From an uncultured Bacteroidia bacterium (lineage in GTDB: Bacteria; Bacteroidota; Bacteroidia; Bacteroidales; F082), in NCBI GenBank assembly GCA_902785755.1, contig CACZZO010000009.1, positions 1-64,000 on the forward strand: a stretch of DNA of 64,000 nucleotides. The letters run 5' to 3'. Positions 33,220 through 42,050 of this stretch are shown here, piece by piece (the stretch's first letter is position 1; each line of letters starts with the position of its first letter). The position numbers and the translations under genes were made by a program. The notes below the pieces were generated by a model. That model worked only from the letters and a program-made list of their open reading frames with translations. It was not told the DNA's origin and searched no databases.

Positions 33220-34236
33220 TTAATCCTTTTCAAAAAGACCAAAATACTCTTCCCCTTCAGGCGAGATGGGCAAATCTTCTTCTGAAACAACTGCAAAGAC
33301 ATAAACAAGCTCCCTCTCGGTCTTGACCTCTCTGATATATTGCCGCTTCAGTTTCGGGTTCACTCCAGAGAGTCCTAATGTTTCCGCCATCTTGCGCTTG
33401 AGCGTTTTCTCCGGCGTGTCGCCAAACGCCACATGCCACCAGTAAAGCCTCGTGGTTTCTCCTTTGCCATTGATAACATGCAGATGCACAGTAGGATGCA
33501 GCATCTTGTTCCCTTTGTGCAACTCCACATACATGGCTCGCCCCACAATGTTGCCCCGCTCATTGACGATGGGCAAAAACTCAATGTCATTCACTTCAGG
33601 CTCAAATCGGCGAGGTTCATCAGTTTGGAGAGACAAGCCAGCATCTTTGACCTCTAAAAGCGGCTGTGTCTGCTCAACCGTTGCGGGTTTCTCTTCGATG
33701 ATTTTTCGGGGGCGACTTTCCGTTGTAGTCGAAGTTTTGAAGGGCGGGTCATTGACAATCTGAGTAAGTTCCATCGGCTCAAACGACACTTCCTCCACCT
33801 TTATCCTATCCGAGCCTTTCAATTCGATATTGTCGCCTGCCTTCTTTCCAATCAATGCCTTGGCAATGGGTGAGATAAAGGAGATGAGGCCTTTGTTCAC
33901 ATCGGCTTCATCCACGCCCACAATCCGCACCACACGCCCGTTGTAGCGCACCCACGCCCCGAAACTCACCGTGTCTTTTTTGGACTTGGACAGGTCCACC
34001 TCCACGGCACTATTGATGCGTTCAATGAGCAACTTCATCGACGCATCGATGAAATTGGCCATGATGTAGTTGTCGCCCGCCTTGACGCGCTCTGCCTCAA
34101 GTTTTTTCAGCTCCTCTTTGAGTGCTGCAAGCCCTTCTTTCGTGACATAGTTGGGCACGCCTTGCGGCAGATACGCCCTCATCGGCACCCTTGGAATTTC
34201 TTCTTGGTCGCCTTCTTTTATGAAACCTCTGCTCAT
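33220..34236 (-). CDS. Gre-family transcription factor fused to a degenerate Nudix domain
   Basis: The 338-residue protein (start MSRGFIKEGDQEE) has at residues of about 30-160 the GreA/GreB architecture: an N-terminal coiled coil (LAALKEELKKLEAERV) and an FKBP-like domain ending ISFISPIAKALIGKKAGDNIEL. A linker rich in charged residues follows. Residues of about 225-338 resemble Nudix proteins of the IPP-isomerase-like group (LPIVNERGNIVG, HPTVHLHVINGKGE). In the Nudix box the expected RE-hydrophobic-x-EE is KRKMAETLGL, so two catalytic glutamates are replaced and hydrolase activity is doubtful. Gre factors rescue stalled RNA polymerase. A 12-residue upstream extension to 34272 is encoded by a repeat and is unlikely to be used. 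Confidence 0.8.
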   Translation of the reverse strand: MSRGFIKEGDQEEIPRVPMRAYLPQGVPNYVTKEGLAALKEELKKLEAERVKAGDNYIMANFIDASMKLLIERINSAVEVDLSKSKKDTVSFGAWVRYNGRVVRIVGVDEADVNKGLISFISPIAKALIGKKAGDNIELKGSDRIKVEEVSFEPMELTQIVNDPPFKTSTTTESRPRKIIEEKPATVEQTQPLLEVKDAGLSLQTDEPRRFEPEVNDIEFLPIVNERGNIVGRAMYVELHKGNKMLHPTVHLHVINGKGETTRLYWWHVAFGDTPEKTLKRKMAETLGLSGVNPKLKRQYIREVKTERELVYVFAVVSEEDLPISPEGEEYFGLFEKD

Positions 34237-34239
34237 CAC

Positions 34240-34332
34240 TGTAAGCTGTAAGCTATAAGCCGTAAGCTGCAATTGGCATCGTTGCTACCATGCTTATTGC
34301 TTACAGCTTACGGCTTAAAGCCAAAAGCTAAA
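34240..34332. repeat. Inverted-repeat element built on GTAAGCT/AGCTTAC motifs
   Basis: The arms contain tandem variants of GTAAGCTNTAAGC. A perfect 13-bp pair is AAGCCGTAAGCTG (34258-34270) with CAGCTTACGGCTT (34305-34317). It lies between the Gre-fusion start and the peptidase stop and probably folds as one hairpin. Confidence 0.7.
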
Positions 34333-34339
34333 TTTCTGC

Positions 34340-36481
34340 TTATTTTATCACCAGCTCGTCAATGATATTCTGGCACTTTCCGACCTTCTCGATGCACCAG
34401 AGCAGGTAGCGGGCATCCATGCAGATGGTGCGCTGCACCTTGTTCTCGAAGCTGAGGTCACCGCTCATGGCTTCCCAGTTGCCGTCGAAGGCCAAGCCGA
34501 TGAGGTTGCCCTCGCCGTCGATGACGGGACTGCCCGAGTTGCCGCCCGTGATGTCGTTGGTGGTGATGAAGTTGACGACCAACTCACCCTTTTCATTGGC
34601 ATAACAGCCATAATCCCTGTTGTTTGCAAGGTCGCGCACATCCTGCGGGATGTCAAACTCCCAGTTGCCGGGCACGTACTTGGCCATCACGCCGTCCATG
34701 GTGGTGTAGTAGTTGTAATTGACGGCATCGGCGGCCTTGTAAGGCTCCACGGTGCCGTAGGTGAGGCGCATGGTGAAGTTGGCATCGGGATAGAAGTTGC
34801 GGTCGCTCTGCATTTCCATCAAGCCCTTCATGTAGAGGCGCTCGCCCTTGTTGCCAAGGTTTTGGGCTTCCTCATAGCGGGCATACAATGCCTGATAAGA
34901 GTCGATGATGTTCATAGCGAGGGCAAAAATCGGGTCTTTGTCAAGGGATTTGGGTTTGCTGATCCATTTTTCCACACGAGCCTTGTCGGTGAAGATGGAC
35001 TTCTCGAAGGCCTTAGCCACGTATGCGCTGAAGTCGCCGTTGTTTGCGTCGCCGATTCGGGTAATTTCGCTCGGGCGAAGGTCGGCGGGAATGTTCTTGT
35101 AGAACAAAGCCAGCAGCGCGGCGGTCACGTCTTGGTCAAGCGGCATGGAATAGTCCTTGAAGAAGGCCTCCACGGCGGGCTGCATCTTCTCGGCAGCAGC
35201 CTTGATGTCGGCTTTGTCGGCCTTGTCCTCAAACATCTTGTTGATACGCATGAACCTGCGGCTGAACGAGATGGCCTCGCCGCCGTTCCAACCCGCCTCG
35301 CGGTGATAGACGAAGGACTTTTGGATTTCGTCCAAAATCTGCCATTTCTGCTTTATGCCCTTGAAGATGTCGCCATATTCGGCCTTGCGCTTCGGGTCGG
35401 CACCGACCCATCTTGCGAAGTCTTCCTCTTGGGCTTGGCGACGCTCATACACATGGTTGCGCTTGAGTTGCTTCACCTGACCGATATAGTATTTCCAGTA
35501 GTTCGACACGCTGGCTTGCTTGGAGGCGTACATGATGAACACCTCTTGGTCGGCATCCATGTGCTTGCGGTAGTTGTCGAGCTTGGTCGTGCGGCAGTCG
35601 ATGATGGCAGGACCTTCCTCCTCAATGACGTTCTTCACGGTGTAGGAAGTCGAATAGCGGTCGGTCGAGCCGGGATAGCCGAGAATCATGGCGTAATCGC
35701 CAGGCTTCACGCCACCTAAGTTGATGGGCAGGAACCATTTAGACTTCATCGGGATGTTGTCTTCCGAATAATCGGCGGGACTGCCGTCGGGGGCGGTATA
35801 GACGCGGAAGATGTTGAAGTCGCCTTTGTGGCGCGGCCAGGTCCAGTTGTCGGTGTCGGCGCCATACTTGCCGATGCCCCAAGGCGGGCAGCACACGAGG
35901 CGCACGTCCTTGTACTCATCGTACTCGAATAAGATGTACTGGTTGCCGCTGTAGAAAGGCACAATCTCGATGCTCACCTTGCGGTCGCCTTTGCGGTCTT
36001 TCTCAAGTTGGCGGGCGTTCTTGGCGATGAGTTCTTCACGCTCGGCCTCGGATGTTTCGGCAGTAACGCCTTTCAGCACAGCTTCCGTCACGTCTTCCAC
36101 CTTATTCAAAAATAAGACGGACAGGCCTGCGTTGGGCAACTCCTCGCTTTTGCTCTTGGCCCAGAAGCCGTCGGTGAGGTAGTCGTGCTCGATGGACGAG
36201 AGCTTTTGCACATAGCTCAGGCCGCAGTGGTGGTTGGTGAGCAACAAGCCTTCGGGGGAGATGATTTCGCCCGTGCAACCGCCACCGAATTGCACGATGG
36301 CATCCTTGATGCTCGGCTGGTTGAAGCTGAAGATTTGTTCCGCCGTGAGCTTGCAGCCCATAGCTTGCATTTCGGCCAAGTTCTGGCCATTCAGCGAATA
36401 AGGCAGCCACATGCCTTCATCGGCGCGGGCCACTGTCATTGTCAGCACTACGGCTGCGATTAATGAGAATAGTTTTTTCAT
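34340..36481 (-). CDS. S46-family dipeptidyl-peptidase, DPP7-like
   Basis: The 713-residue exported serine peptidase (signal peptide ending VARA) releases dipeptides from the N-terminus of oligopeptides in the periplasm. It has the chymotrypsin-like triad: histidine in LLLTNHHCG, an aspartate, and serine 649 in TGGNSGSPV. Eighteen residues after the serine is glycine 667 (AFDGNWE). In Porphyromonas S46 enzymes this position is Gly in DPP7 (hydrophobic P1) and Arg in DPP11 (acidic P1), so DPP7-like specificity is expected. It follows a small membrane protein gene by 16 bp. Confidence 0.95.
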   Translation of the reverse strand: MKKLFSLIAAVVLTMTVARADEGMWLPYSLNGQNLAEMQAMGCKLTAEQIFSFNQPSIKDAIVQFGGGCTGEIISPEGLLLTNHHCGLSYVQKLSSIEHDYLTDGFWAKSKSEELPNAGLSVLFLNKVEDVTEAVLKGVTAETSEAEREELIAKNARQLEKDRKGDRKVSIEIVPFYSGNQYILFEYDEYKDVRLVCCPPWGIGKYGADTDNWTWPRHKGDFNIFRVYTAPDGSPADYSEDNIPMKSKWFLPINLGGVKPGDYAMILGYPGSTDRYSTSYTVKNVIEEEGPAIIDCRTTKLDNYRKHMDADQEVFIMYASKQASVSNYWKYYIGQVKQLKRNHVYERRQAQEEDFARWVGADPKRKAEYGDIFKGIKQKWQILDEIQKSFVYHREAGWNGGEAISFSRRFMRINKMFEDKADKADIKAAAEKMQPAVEAFFKDYSMPLDQDVTAALLALFYKNIPADLRPSEITRIGDANNGDFSAYVAKAFEKSIFTDKARVEKWISKPKSLDKDPIFALAMNIIDSYQALYARYEEAQNLGNKGERLYMKGLMEMQSDRNFYPDANFTMRLTYGTVEPYKAADAVNYNYYTTMDGVMAKYVPGNWEFDIPQDVRDLANNRDYGCYANEKGELVVNFITTNDITGGNSGSPVIDGEGNLIGLAFDGNWEAMSGDLSFENKVQRTICMDARYLLWCIEKVGKCQNIIDELVIK

Positions 36482-36497
36482 TTTTGATTTATTTTAA

Positions 36498-36713
36498 TTA
36501 TTGATTTTCAACATTTTCCACAGGCACTCTCGAACCGAGCAAAAACAGCCCAACCAGAACCGCCCAAACACCTATACCTATTAAAGCACCCCATAATGTA
36601 TCCATCCAGCTTTGCCGTCCGATTAAAGCATTGAACACAGGAGCACCCAACATACCGATTAGTCCCGGTATCGAGGCTTTTAGTATGATTTTTTGTTGCT
36701 TTGAGAGTTGCAT
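36498..36713 (-). CDS. Small two-helix membrane protein
   Basis: The 71-residue protein has two hydrophobic helices (ILKASIPGLIGMLGAPVFNALIG and LWGALIGIGVWAVLVGLFLLG) with short polar ends. I do not recognise a family. It has its own promoter box (36731-36738) and probably shares a transcript with the S46 peptidase downstream. Confidence 0.6.
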   Translation of the reverse strand: MQLSKQQKIILKASIPGLIGMLGAPVFNALIGRQSWMDTLWGALIGIGVWAVLVGLFLLGSRVPVENVENQ

Positions 36714-36730
36714 GCCTTTGAAATTTTCTG

Positions 36731-36738
36731 CAAAGGTA
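36731..36738 (-). promoter_or_regulatory. -7 box TACCTTTG for the small membrane protein and S46 peptidase
   Basis: The minus-strand box is 17 nt before the start at 36713, divergent from the malQ box. Confidence 0.65.
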
Positions 36739-36779
36739 TCAAAAAACCCTTCCTAATGGAAAAAAACTCATAAAAAAGC

Positions 36780-36787
36780 TATCTTTG
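36780..36787 (+). promoter_or_regulatory. -7 box TATCTTTG directly before malQ
   Basis: Only four bases separate the box from the ATG at 36792, so the transcript should begin at or very near the start codon: a leaderless mRNA. Confidence 0.65.
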
Positions 36788-36791
36788 CAGC

Positions 36792-38687
36792 ATGAAAACT
36801 CTATTTCGATTAAGGTACGACAGCCGCTGGGGTGAAGAACTGTACCTCACGGGAAACACAGCAGAATTAGGAAATTGGAATCCTAACAAGGCCTTGGCCA
36901 TGCAATATGCAGGCACAAGAATTTGGTCCGTGGAAACCGACATAACCGGAACCATTGAATACAAATATTTCATCCGCGAAAACGGCCAAATCCGTTGGGA
37001 AGACGGCCCCAATCGCGTTTTGCCCAAAGGCAAAAAACGCATTTGGGACTGGTTTGGCCTGACCGAAAGGCAGACCATGAAAGGCGTGGCCGTGCCATTG
37101 TTCAGTCTGCGCACAGACGATGATTTCGGCATCGGTGAGTTTGTCGACCTGCCGAAATTGGGCGAATGGTGCGTTTTCAATGACCTGAAAATCATACAAA
37201 TCCTACCCATCAACGACACCACTTCGCATTTCGACTGGCGCGATTCTTATCCTTATAACGCCATTTCGGCCTTTGCGCTAAACCCGATTTACCTCAACCT
37301 CAATCAATTGGACATCAAGGAGGATGCGGCTTTCAAGCGGACAAGGACAATGCTCAACGGAAAAGATTCCGTCGATTATCCAAAAGTGCTGAAAGCCAAA
37401 TGGAAATTCTTCCAAATCGCTTTTGAACAACAATGGGAAACGTTGAAAAACACCAATGATTTCCAGCAGTTTATCAAGGAAAACGAAGATTGGTTGCCTG
37501 ACTACGCCCGTTTTTGCGATAAGCGCGACGGCAACGGCACTGAAATCCATCTTTTCCTACAATACCACTGCGATAAGCAGTTGCGCGAGGCCGTCAAAGT
37601 CTTGCACGACAAGGGTTTGCTGCTGAAAGGCGACATCCCTATCGGCGTGAATCCTGAAGGCGTAGATGTGAAATCGCATCCCGATTTGTTCAACCTCGAT
37701 GTGCAAGTCGGTGCCCCACCAGACGACTTCGCCGCCGAAGGGCAAAATTGGGGCTTTCCATCATACAATTGGGCAGAGATGGCCAAAGACGGCTACGCTT
37801 GGTGGCAACGCCGCCTGCAAGTAATGGCCCGCTATTTCGACGCCTACCGCATCGACCACATTTTGGGCTTCTTCCGCATTTGGGAAATCCCAAAAACAGC
37901 CAAGTCGGGGTTGCTGGGGCATTTCAGTCCCGCCCTGCCTTTGAGCGTAGAAGAAATTGAAAACCAAGGTTTTAATTTCATCGAAAGCAAACACTCGAAA
38001 AAAGGAATCGATACCCTTTTCATCCCCGACCCCAACGAGAAAGACAAATTCATCCCGCGCATCGAATTGCAAAAAACCAAGACCTACCAAAACCTCAGCG
38101 AGGAGCAGAAACAAGCCATCGACCGCATTTACGAGAATTTCTATTACCATCGCCACAACGATTTCTGGAAGCAGAAAGCCTTGGAAAAGCTGCCCGCCAT
38201 CATCAATGCAACGGAAATGATTGCCTGTGGCGAGGACCTCGGCATGATTCCCGCTTGTGTGCCTGAAGTGATGCAGCAGTTGGGCATTATGAGCCTCGAA
38301 GTGCAGCGTATGCCCAAGGTGTTTGGCCATCCGTTTGTGCAGACAGAAGACCTTCCTGAAAATTGCGTCTACACCACTGGCACCCACGACATGCCTACAC
38401 TGCGCGGCTGGTTGGCCGAAGACCGCCTCAGAACCCGTCAATTCCTTGATAGTCTTGACCTTGACGACCGAAAAGTCACCGACAAGACACTCAAAAAAAT
38501 CATGGAGAAGCATCAGGACAGCCCCTCAAAGTGGAATATTTATCCGCTTCAAGACCTTTTGGACTTGGACGAAAAAAACTGGTCGACCAACCCGATGGAC
38601 GACCAAATCAATGTTCCCGCCAACGCCAAAAACCAATGGAAATGGCGGATGAAAACACCCATTGAGGCACTATATTTATTAAATTAA
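36792..38687 (+). CDS. malQ: 4-alpha-glucanotransferase (GH77) with one CBM20
   Basis: The 631-residue protein begins with a starch-binding CBM20 (FRLRYDSRWGEELYLTGN ... LGNWN) and continues as a GH77 amylomaltase. Its catalytic features are AYRIDHILGFFRIW (nucleophile Asp), ACGEDLGMIP (acid/base Glu) and TGTHDMPTLRGW (stabilising Asp). It transfers alpha-1,4-glucan segments in glycogen and maltodextrin metabolism. DPE2-like Bacteroidetes relatives I recall carry two CBM20 domains and about 880 residues; this one seems to have only one. It has a leaderless-type promoter. Confidence 0.92.
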   Translation: MKTLFRLRYDSRWGEELYLTGNTAELGNWNPNKALAMQYAGTRIWSVETDITGTIEYKYFIRENGQIRWEDGPNRVLPKGKKRIWDWFGLTERQTMKGVAVPLFSLRTDDDFGIGEFVDLPKLGEWCVFNDLKIIQILPINDTTSHFDWRDSYPYNAISAFALNPIYLNLNQLDIKEDAAFKRTRTMLNGKDSVDYPKVLKAKWKFFQIAFEQQWETLKNTNDFQQFIKENEDWLPDYARFCDKRDGNGTEIHLFLQYHCDKQLREAVKVLHDKGLLLKGDIPIGVNPEGVDVKSHPDLFNLDVQVGAPPDDFAAEGQNWGFPSYNWAEMAKDGYAWWQRRLQVMARYFDAYRIDHILGFFRIWEIPKTAKSGLLGHFSPALPLSVEEIENQGFNFIESKHSKKGIDTLFIPDPNEKDKFIPRIELQKTKTYQNLSEEQKQAIDRIYENFYYHRHNDFWKQKALEKLPAIINATEMIACGEDLGMIPACVPEVMQQLGIMSLEVQRMPKVFGHPFVQTEDLPENCVYTTGTHDMPTLRGWLAEDRLRTRQFLDSLDLDDRKVTDKTLKKIMEKHQDSPSKWNIYPLQDLLDLDEKNWSTNPMDDQINVPANAKNQWKWRMKTPIEALYLLN

Positions 38688-38712
38688 TGTAAGTTTGAAA
38701 CGATAAAATCCG

Positions 38713-38720
38713 TATTTTTG
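38713..38720 (+). promoter_or_regulatory. -7 box TATTTTTG for the acyltransferase gene
   Basis: The box lies 13 nt before the ATG at 38734, in the 46-bp gap after malQ. Confidence 0.65.
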
Positions 38721-38733
38721 CCCATCCAAACCT

Positions 38734-40521
38734 ATGCGAAAAGTAGTAACCAACTCGGATTTGAAGAAAGCCCTCGGCTTGAAAGGCATCTTCGGCACTT
38801 GCGTGGCGGGGATGGCCTACGGATTTCTTCGTTTGGGCAAAATCAACCGTTTGTTCGATGGAGCCGCTGATTATCAGGGGCGTGAGTTTGCCGACCATTT
38901 GTTGGAAAACATGAACATCAGCATCGATGTAAGTCCAGAGCAGTTGGAAAACATTCCCAAGGAAGGTGGTTTTGTGTTGGTCAGCAACCATCCCTTCGGC
39001 GGCATCGAGGGCGTGATGCTCCTGAGTGCCATTGCCAAGGTGCGCCCCGATTTCAAGGTGATGGCCAACTTTATCCTTTCGCACATCCCCAACCTCAAGG
39101 AGTGTTTTTTCGCCGTCAATCCTTTCGAGAAAAATCCCGAATGGAAGAGCAGCGTGGGCGGCATCAAGGGAGCCATCCAGCATATAGCGGCGGGCAATGG
39201 TTTGGGCGTTTTTCCGGCGGGCGAAGTGTCGCGTTATCACGGGCACGACTACCCTGAAGACTTGCCTTGGAGCACTTCCATCGCTCGCATCATCAAGAAC
39301 GCGGGTGTGCCGGTCATTCCCGTGTTTTGGGAAGGACGCAACTCGAAATTGTTCTATAAGGTCGACAAGATTCATAACATGTTGGGCACCGCCCGACTGA
39401 CCAAGGAATTGATCAACAAGCACGACACCTGCTTCAACCTGCAAATCGGCAAGCCGATTCTGCCTTCTGAGGTGGCACAATACGAGAATCCCAAGGAATT
39501 GGCTGCCTATCTTCGCAGCCGTTCCTACGCGCTTGAAGCCAATATTCCGGCCAAAGCGGTGGAGAAAAAGGAAGTGAAACAGGACGAAATCGATGCGCCG
39601 ACTGACTTATCGCTCATGTTGGCCGAATTGGAGTCCATTCGTGAGAAGTCTTTCCTCTATTCAACCGTGAATTTCGACTGCTATTTGGCCGATTATGAGG
39701 ACATTCCGAACATCATGCACGAGATTGCCCGATTGCGCGAGGAAGCCTTCCGCGCCATCGGCGAAGGCACAGGCAAGAGCCTCGACCAAGACGAATTTGA
39801 CAAGTATTTCAAGCAGATGTTCCTTTGGGACAATGTCAAGCAGAAGATTGCGGGATGCTATCGCCTTGGCATCGGCAGTGAGATTGTTCCCAAAATGGGA
39901 ATTAAAGGCTTCTATGTCAGTACTTTGGTGAATATTGATGAATCGTTTTCGGATAAGTTGAGCCATACGATTGAGTTGGGGCGTTCTTTTGTCACCCTCG
40001 ACTACCAAAAAGAAGTGCTACCGATGATGCTATTGCTACGCGGCCTCTCGGATGTGGTGGTGCGCTACCCTCAAATCAACCATTTCATTGGTCCTGTGAG
40101 CATTAGCGCATGGTATCCGAAGTTCTACCTGAGCCTGATTGCCCAGTTTGTGGCCGAAAACCATGCCATTGAGGACGAATTGAAGGACAAAGTGACGCCA
40201 AAAACACCCTTCGTCCCCGATTTCCTCAAGGTGGATTCCGACACCTTGCTGAAACACAACATGGGTAGTGTGGAAAAGTTCGACAAGTTCCTGCTCCGTC
40301 TGAGCAATGGCGAATACCGCCTGCCGACCTTATACAAGAAATACCTGAAATTGAACGCCAAGTTCCTCTGTTTCAATGTCGACCCCGATTTCAACGACAC
40401 GCTCGACAGTTTGCTTTTCCTCACCTTCACCGACTTCCCCGAAGACGAGGTGATGCCGCTCTTCCGCGACAGCAGCGACGAAGAGAAGGAAATCGTCAGG
40501 AAACGCTTCGGGTATATTTGA
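38734..40521 (+). CDS. Bifunctional OlsF-like acyltransferase (aminolipid synthesis)
   Basis: The 595-residue protein fuses a PlsC-type O-acyltransferase (residues of about 60-270, with the motif SNHPFGGIEG and the FPAGEVSRY block) to a C-terminal GNAT-like N-acyltransferase of the OlsB/GlsB type (from about 300: FDCYLADYEDIPNIMHEIARLREEAFRAIGEG). Such fusions make ornithine or glycine lipids: the second domain acylates the amino acid, the first adds the ester-linked fatty acid. Where relatives often have a D in the HPLGGLDG motif, this protein has E. It acts at the inner membrane. The substrate amino acid cannot be told from the sequence. Confidence 0.85.
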   Translation: MRKVVTNSDLKKALGLKGIFGTCVAGMAYGFLRLGKINRLFDGAADYQGREFADHLLENMNISIDVSPEQLENIPKEGGFVLVSNHPFGGIEGVMLLSAIAKVRPDFKVMANFILSHIPNLKECFFAVNPFEKNPEWKSSVGGIKGAIQHIAAGNGLGVFPAGEVSRYHGHDYPEDLPWSTSIARIIKNAGVPVIPVFWEGRNSKLFYKVDKIHNMLGTARLTKELINKHDTCFNLQIGKPILPSEVAQYENPKELAAYLRSRSYALEANIPAKAVEKKEVKQDEIDAPTDLSLMLAELESIREKSFLYSTVNFDCYLADYEDIPNIMHEIARLREEAFRAIGEGTGKSLDQDEFDKYFKQMFLWDNVKQKIAGCYRLGIGSEIVPKMGIKGFYVSTLVNIDESFSDKLSHTIELGRSFVTLDYQKEVLPMMLLLRGLSDVVVRYPQINHFIGPVSISAWYPKFYLSLIAQFVAENHAIEDELKDKVTPKTPFVPDFLKVDSDTLLKHNMGSVEKFDKFLLRLSNGEYRLPTLYKKYLKLNAKFLCFNVDPDFNDTLDSLLFLTFTDFPEDEVMPLFRDSSDEEKEIVRKRFGYI

Positions 40522-40544
40522 TTTTCATGCAGTTTTTCACGCAG

Positions 40545-40628
40545 AATACGCTGAATCCGCAGAACCTGCCGGACGCAAATTTAGCGTCGCATTGCGCTTC
40601 CCAAAGTTCTGCGATTTCTGCGTGCGAT
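40545..40628. repeat. Inverted-repeat element built on ACGCAGAA/TTCTGCG motifs
   Basis: The left arm (CACGCAGAATACGCTGAATC...) and right arm (TTCTGCGATTTCTGCGTG) are complementary and internally periodic. It fills the gap between the convergent acyltransferase and rsmD genes and may terminate both. Confidence 0.6.
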
Positions 40629-40633
40629 AATCG

Positions 40634-41194
40634 TTATTCTTCCGATTCCTCTTCTTCGATGGTTTGGGCAAAGAAACTGAAATTCACCTTTCCGTAATGC
40701 CTTTGCTCCATGAAGTGCGGGTGTTCCTCAAAGTGCTGATACTTATCGTGTTCGAGCACGAACATGCCGCCTTCGCGCAACAGGTTCCGCTCAAAAATGA
40801 GGTTGACCAATTCGTTGTAATGTTCGCAGTCGTAAGGCGGGTCGGCGAAGATGAGGTCGTACTGCATCGTGTGCTTGTCCAAAAAACGGAAAACATCGGA
40901 GCGGACGACAAGCAACTCCTTCATATTGAGCTTGTTGGCTGTCTCGCGAATAAACTTCACGCAACCAAAGTCTTGGTCGACGGCCACTACCTTGGGGCAA
41001 CCTCTTGAGACCAATTCGTAGGAAATGTTGCCCGTTCCGGCAAACAAATCCACAGCTTCGGTTTCCTCAAAGTCGAAATGGTTTTCAATGATGTTGAACA
41101 GGCTTTCCTTGGCCATGTCGGTTGTGGGACGCACGGGCAGGTTGGTCGGAGCCATGATTTGCCGCCGTTGGTATCTTCCTCTGATAATCCTCAT
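40634..41194 (-). CDS. rsmD: 16S rRNA (guanine(966)-N(2))-methyltransferase
   Basis: From the ATG at 41194 the protein has 186 residues, the usual RsmD length. It opens with MRIIRGRYQRRQI, then RPTTDMAKESLFNI, the SAM-binding motif AVDLFAGTGNIS and the catalytic motif IFADPPYDC. It methylates guanine 966 of 16S rRNA. The start overlaps the DUF3822 stop (ATGA), a typical Bacteroidetes pair. An open frame upstream to 41590 lies over DUF3822 and is not coding. Confidence 0.95.
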   Translation of the reverse strand: MRIIRGRYQRRQIMAPTNLPVRPTTDMAKESLFNIIENHFDFEETEAVDLFAGTGNISYELVSRGCPKVVAVDQDFGCVKFIRETANKLNMKELLVVRSDVFRFLDKHTMQYDLIFADPPYDCEHYNELVNLIFERNLLREGGMFVLEHDKYQHFEEHPHFMEQRHYGKVNFSFFAQTIEEEESEE

Positions 41195-42039
41195 CTTAAC
41201 ACTTGATAATGAATGTAATAATACTGAAACGGGACTCCATTCAAACCCTTGCCGTCCTTGAATTCCGGTTGTTCCACGAACCGTACGACCTTGAGATAGC
41301 GTCTGCAAAGGTCGATGATTTTTGATGAAGGAAGAATGTGTCCCGTAAAACTGACAGGCATGTCTTGTCCCGAAAGGCCGTTTTGCTCCATCGCAAACAG
41401 CAAGAAATAAACAAAATCTTCTTTCGTCTTGAACTTGAAGTTGTTGAAAAAACGCAACTTGCCGTTTTCCAAAATGACCATGTCGAAATCGTAGTTCCTG
41501 ACATTGACGAACACCCCTTGGTTTATCCGTTTTTGCATCAGGCTTTCGATGAATACGCTGCTCGAATGGGTGATTTTGGCCTCTTTCCACTTGGCCAACA
41601 CCTTGTCATGCAAGACTTTCGGGAAAGCGAAGGCATTGCGGCATTGCGCCGAAACCAACAATTCCGAAAGAATGACATAATCCTCTGGAACATTGAAAGC
41701 GAAATCGAGATATTGCTTTTTTTCGGCTTCGTTGAACAAAGGCACGGGAACAAGGGTGCAAAAACGGTTGTCGACCACACAACTCACAGATTGGAAAGCA
41801 TTGTTGTTCAAGCCTTTGGCTTCCAATGCCTGTTCCAAGGTGCGGAACAAGTCGTCGCCATCCATCTGAGAGTCCGACAAGTAGCACTCAAAGCCGACAA
41901 GAGCCTGAGATTGGGTGTCGAGAAGGGCAAAAGAAAGACCATCCAACGCAAATTGGATGGCCATTCTGTATTGCGATGACTTCCCGGCATCAAACTTCTC
42001 GCCAAATTGGGAGATATGGGGATTCAATGACGCCGTCAT
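41191..42039 (-). CDS. DUF3822 family protein
   Basis: The 282-residue protein matches the DUF3822 family, found almost only in Bacteroidetes and usually next to rsmD. It looks like an actin-like or PilM-like fold with two related halves, e.g. MAIQFALDGLSFALLD at residue 26 and NYDFDMVILENGKLRFFNNF near 180. Its function is unknown. Translational coupling with rsmD suggests a linked role in ribosome or envelope biology, but this is only context. Confidence 0.85.
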   Translation of the reverse strand: MTASLNPHISQFGEKFDAGKSSQYRMAIQFALDGLSFALLDTQSQALVGFECYLSDSQMDGDDLFRTLEQALEAKGLNNNAFQSVSCVVDNRFCTLVPVPLFNEAEKKQYLDFAFNVPEDYVILSELLVSAQCRNAFAFPKVLHDKVLAKWKEAKITHSSSVFIESLMQKRINQGVFVNVRNYDFDMVILENGKLRFFNNFKFKTKEDFVYFLLFAMEQNGLSGQDMPVSFTGHILPSSKIIDLCRRYLKVVRFVEQPEFKDGKGLNGVPFQYYYIHYQVLR

Positions 42040-42050
42040 TCATCATGCGT

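Noticed and set aside
40634-41590. A 318-residue form of RsmD
   Set aside because: The extra N-terminus overlaps DUF3822 on the same strand in another frame and has no methyltransferase content.
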